Below are positions 48,303 to 50,700 of a stretch of 50,700 bases of DNA, piece by piece. The position numbers and the translations under genes were made by a program. The stretch lies in NCBI GenBank assembly GCA_022497145.1, contig MU386007.1:1-50700 (forward strand), given 5' to 3'. The notes beneath the pieces are model-generated. The model saw only the letters and a list, made by a program, of their open reading frames with translations. It had not been told where the DNA came from and did not search any database. This DNA comes from Rostrohypoxylon terebratum (lineage: Eukaryota; Ascomycota; Sordariomycetes; Xylariales; Hypoxylaceae). Every line of letters begins with the position of its first letter. Position 1 is the stretch's first letter.

Positions 48303-49230
48303 CTAGGGTTGTTTTACATGGGACCTCTGGCTTTTCATCCGCTGGGTTAGAAATTCGACAATCTCTGAATGCCCTTGATGGGATGCGGCTTCTAAAGCAG
48401 TTCCATATGGCCCTCCTCTTGCATTTATATTTGCACCGTAATCTACTAAAAGCTGAACAATATCTGAATGCCCTTGGTGTGCTGCAGCTTGGAGAGCAGT
48501 TCCATATAGCCCTCCTTTAATATTTACATCTGCACCGTGATCTAATAAGAGATAAACAATCTCTAAATGCCTTTGGTGTGATGCGGCATGGAGAGCAGTT
48601 CCATATTGTCCTCCTCTTGCATTTACATCTACACCATGATCTAATAAGATATGAACAATCCTTACATGCCCTTGGTGTGATGTAGCTTGGAGAGCATTCA
48701 AGCCAAGTTGTTCGTCTTGTGTGTCAACGTTTGCACCGAGAACAAGCAGAATTTTCAGAGCTTGATCCCTTCCATTCATTGCAGAGCAGACCAATGCCGC
48801 TTGGAGACACTTTTCGACACTTATATGACTGATGCTTGTTGAAATCCTCGGCAGCCAGTCTGGTATGGACCACTTTGAAAGTAGAAGAGCTGAATAACGC
48901 AATGGTGTTGACATGATGTCTTTCATAACAGACACAAATTCTTCTCGTAATCCAAGCCCATTGTCCCCTAAATGTGCAAAATGCGCGTTTAAGAACGAGA
49001 TGGAGTAATGAAGAAGGTGTTCCTTAGAAAGACTTTTTGTTATTAAGTCGATCTGTGAAAACTCGTCGTCGACAACCCCCGAAAACGGACGTGCAGAAAA
49101 GATGACACGGATATTAGAACAACAAATCGAGAATATCAACTTGTCTCCCTCGATCTGATCAAGATCGTACGGCTTGGCCACTTGTCTTCGGTCAAGCAGA
49201 AATTCCCTGACGGTCTGGTGTATGAGTTGT
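48303..49230 (-). pseudogene. NACHT-ankyrin (NLR-like) gene, N-terminal part cut off at an LTR
   Basis: On the minus strand the frame enters directly from the LTR boundary and reads LIHQTVREFLLDRRQ, the conserved segment that follows the NACHT/P-loop region in fungal NLR-like (STAND) proteins, then about 150 residues of linker. It ends in four ankyrin repeats (about 33 residues each, YGTALHAASHQ...LLLDHGADVN type) and a stop at 48303-48305. The NACHT domain and everything upstream are replaced by the element at 49231, so only 309 codons remain here. The four repeats are close copies of one another, as in fungal NLRs used in non-self recognition. The rest may lie beyond the element, outside the window. 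Confidence 0.8.
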
Positions 49231-49627
49231 TGTCACGACCTCAAATAAAGACCCCACGGAGGAAGGAATAATCCGAGGGTCACGTGACTGAAACGATGAA
49301 TCAAGGAGAGAGGAACCCCGATTCAACGATTCAAGAAACGATGAATCAAGGTGATAGCAACTACTTATCCACGATTCACCAAGAACTCAAGAAGGAAGGA
49401 ATAGTATAAGAAGAATGGTGTCCCCCATGTATCTAGTCATTCCTTTAGCTCACCAGCTATCAATCTAAGTCTATTACTTCAACCGCATCGAACTAATAGA
49501 GAGAGGACTCCAAGCCTCTCTTACGAACAGACTACCTTTGATCTGATCTCTACGAGTACTGCTAACAAACAAGGAAACCCACGAATCACCCCGTATACCT
49601 AAAGTACTTAGGTATAGGTTCGTAACA
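49231..49627 (+). repeat. 5' LTR of the retrotransposon (copy C, 397 bp)
   Basis: Runs from TGTCACGACC to GTTCGTAACA with TGT...ACA ends. From CATGTATCTAGTCATTCC on it is nearly identical to solo LTR copy B. The U3 part differs and carries five GATTCA/TGAATC words between 49297 and 49378. A TATA-like AGTATAAG lies near 49,403. Confidence 0.92.
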
Positions 49628-49629
49628 TT

Positions 49630-49638
49630 TTGATAGCT
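49630..49638 (+). other. Candidate self-priming primer-binding site
   Basis: TTGATAGCT starts two bases after the LTR. Its reverse complement, AGCTATCAA, is at 49455-49463 in the LTR, about 50 bp after the TATA-like box. This is the arrangement of Tf1/sushi elements, where the RNA 5' end primes reverse transcription. Nine matching bases is suggestive only. Confidence 0.45.
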
Positions 49639-49678
49639 CCTTGATCAGTACCCCTACGGATCGGATCAAGCTTATGGC

Positions 49679-50700
49679 ATGAGCAGCCAATCCGAAGACC
49701 TCTTACCCTCTATCCTGGAAGAATTACCGTTTTATAGATACTACCATTGGACCTGGGACGAATTGATTTTCGACGAAAGTCAGAGTGACTATTCTCTTCG
49801 TAAAAAGAGTCGCGAAGAGACACGATTTCCTACGCCCGAACTTCTAGGAGTTACCGAACTCCCTCCTATCGAGAAAGTACTAAGATTCCTTGACACCATG
49901 GCCCCAGTCGAGACCCGTTCACACGTAGCATCCGGTTCCGCACAAGGAGCTCCGGCGCGAGACACGATTCATGTCCCGACTACCGAGCGACCTTCGACCA
50001 CTCCCCTAGCGGGACCTACCGGACCCATCTTTGGACCAGAAGGAAACCCGGATGACGATGACGATAATGACCCCGACGATGACCCAAAAGGAAAGGGACC
50101 CGAGAGACATGTATCGTTACCACCCCCTGAAGGAATAACATACATGGGACTCCCGCAAGCCAAGGCATACAAACCAGTCAACCCTAAACCCTACAGCGGA
50201 GAGAAGACTGAAGACCTCGATGCGTTCGTTACCCAGCTAGGAATCTACATGCTCTTCTACAGCCAAAGTATCGCCAACGACATGCAAAGAATCGTGGCAG
50301 CATCTCAGTTCCTCACGGGAAAAGCCATGACGTGGTTCCAACCACTCCTTCAAGATTTTTTGGTTAACGCATACAAAGGAGAGGACGCCCTTCAGCAAGA
50401 AACCCGAGAAACCTTCAAGGATTATGAAGCCTTCATCGCCAAGGTGCGAAACATGTTTGGGAATCCCCTAAAGAAGGAAGAGGCCGAAAAACAACTATAC
50501 ACCCTCAAGCAAAGCAAGAGAGCCTCGGACTATGCCGTCGAGTTCAAACGACTCGCAGCTGAAGCACAGATCCCAGAAGCCTCAAGATTCGAACTGTTCT
50601 ATAGGGGATGTGCGAAATGGGTCAAAGACGAACTCTCAAGAATTGATCGCAACGATTACGAAATCAATGAATACATCAACTACGCCATTCGAGCGGATCA
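49679..50700 (+). CDS. Gag polyprotein, partial (340 codons, open at window end)
   Basis: ATG 49679 opens a frame without stops to the window end. The first 120 residues are poorly conserved, with an acidic Asp-rich run (DDDDDNDPDDD). The second part has the retrotransposon Gag fold signature: a segment around KPYSGEKTEDLDAFVTQLGIY, then AASQFLTGKAMTWFQPLL, then KQSKRASDYAVEFKRLAAEA. This is the capsid region of Ty3/Gypsy elements, which packages element RNA. The zinc knuckle and Pol would lie to the right. The frame is intact here, so the copy may be recent. Confidence 0.9.
   Translation, partial: MSSQSEDLLPSILEELPFYRYYHWTWDELIFDESQSDYSLRKKSREETRFPTPELLGVTELPPIEKVLRFLDTMAPVETRSHVASGSAQGAPARDTIHVPTTERPSTTPLAGPTGPIFGPEGNPDDDDDNDPDDDPKGKGPERHVSLPPPEGITYMGLPQAKAYKPVNPKPYSGEKTEDLDAFVTQLGIYMLFYSQSIANDMQRIVAASQFLTGKAMTWFQPLLQDFLVNAYKGEDALQQETRETFKDYEAFIAKVRNMFGNPLKKEEAEKQLYTLKQSKRASDYAVEFKRLAAEAQIPEASRFELFYRGCAKWVKDELSRIDRNDYEINEYINYAIRAD

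Larger units (their letters stand above)
49231..50700 (+). mobile_element. Ty3/Gypsy-type LTR retrotransposon, 5' part
   Basis: Begins with LTR copy C (49231-49627), then a likely primer-binding site and a gag frame that runs off the window. Pol would follow to the right. It is inserted head-to-head with the NACHT-ankyrin gene. The five bases before it are GTTGT (49226-49230), the candidate target duplication; the other side is outside. Confidence 0.9.

Noticed and set aside
48110..48520. 136-codon plus-strand frame
   Set aside because: Antisense shadow of the ankyrin repeats; its repeated look comes from them.
1..50700. A biosynthetic gene cluster or defence island
   Set aside because: P450, SDR and methyltransferase-like genes are present, but no PKS, NRPS, terpene synthase or RiPP-type core with matching enzymes is seen; the genes are separated by housekeeping loci.

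Overview
The window looks like nuclear DNA of a filamentous ascomycete (Pezizomycotina, probably Sordariomycetes-like; the order cannot be set from sequence alone). The evidence is short (about 50-110 bp) GT-AG introns with CTAAC/CTGAC branch points, typical fungal families (an IBtk-like ANK/RCC1/BTB protein, BUD22, Mlp1/TPR, mitochondrial carriers, a P450, an amidoligase-family protein, a NACHT-ankyrin remnant) and fungal Ty3/Gypsy LTRs. I see no bacterial operons, no CRISPR array and no convincing tRNA or rRNA gene.

Layout. 1-3 kb: an LTR cut by the window edge, a DUF6590-like gene, a short interstitial telomeric repeat and a solo LTR with a perfect 5-bp target duplication. 3-10 kb: an unknown acidic protein, an F-box protein and a four-exon IBtk-like gene of about 1,573 codons. 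11-21 kb: a mitochondrial 2-oxodicarboxylate carrier with seven exons, a coiled-coil plus F-box protein, BUD22 and a short-chain dehydrogenase. 21-25.5 kb: a long gene-poor stretch. 25.5-34 kb: a 2-oxoglutarate/malate-type carrier, a membrane-linked methyltransferase-like protein divergent from a P450, a tiny secreted cysteine-rich peptide and an amidoligase-family gene. 35.8-47 kb: a small membrane protein, a 2,042-aa Mlp1/TPR nucleoporin and a seven-exon surface protein with three six-cysteine modules. 48-50.7 kb: an NLR-like ankyrin gene cut off at a Gypsy LTR, followed by the start of that element with gag running off the window.

Most genes are unrelated housekeeping genes (mitochondrial transport, ribosome biogenesis, nuclear pore, ubiquitin adaptors). 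The accessory interest is at the two ends and in the small secreted or surface genes: three LTRs of one family whose U3 regions carry different private repeat words, a likely self-priming site, a disrupted NLR-like gene, and a surface protein whose C-x16-C-x9-C-x-C-x20-C-x17/18-C module repeats three times. Exons were built by hand from splice motifs. Every multi-exon total given is divisible by three, but none has transcript support.
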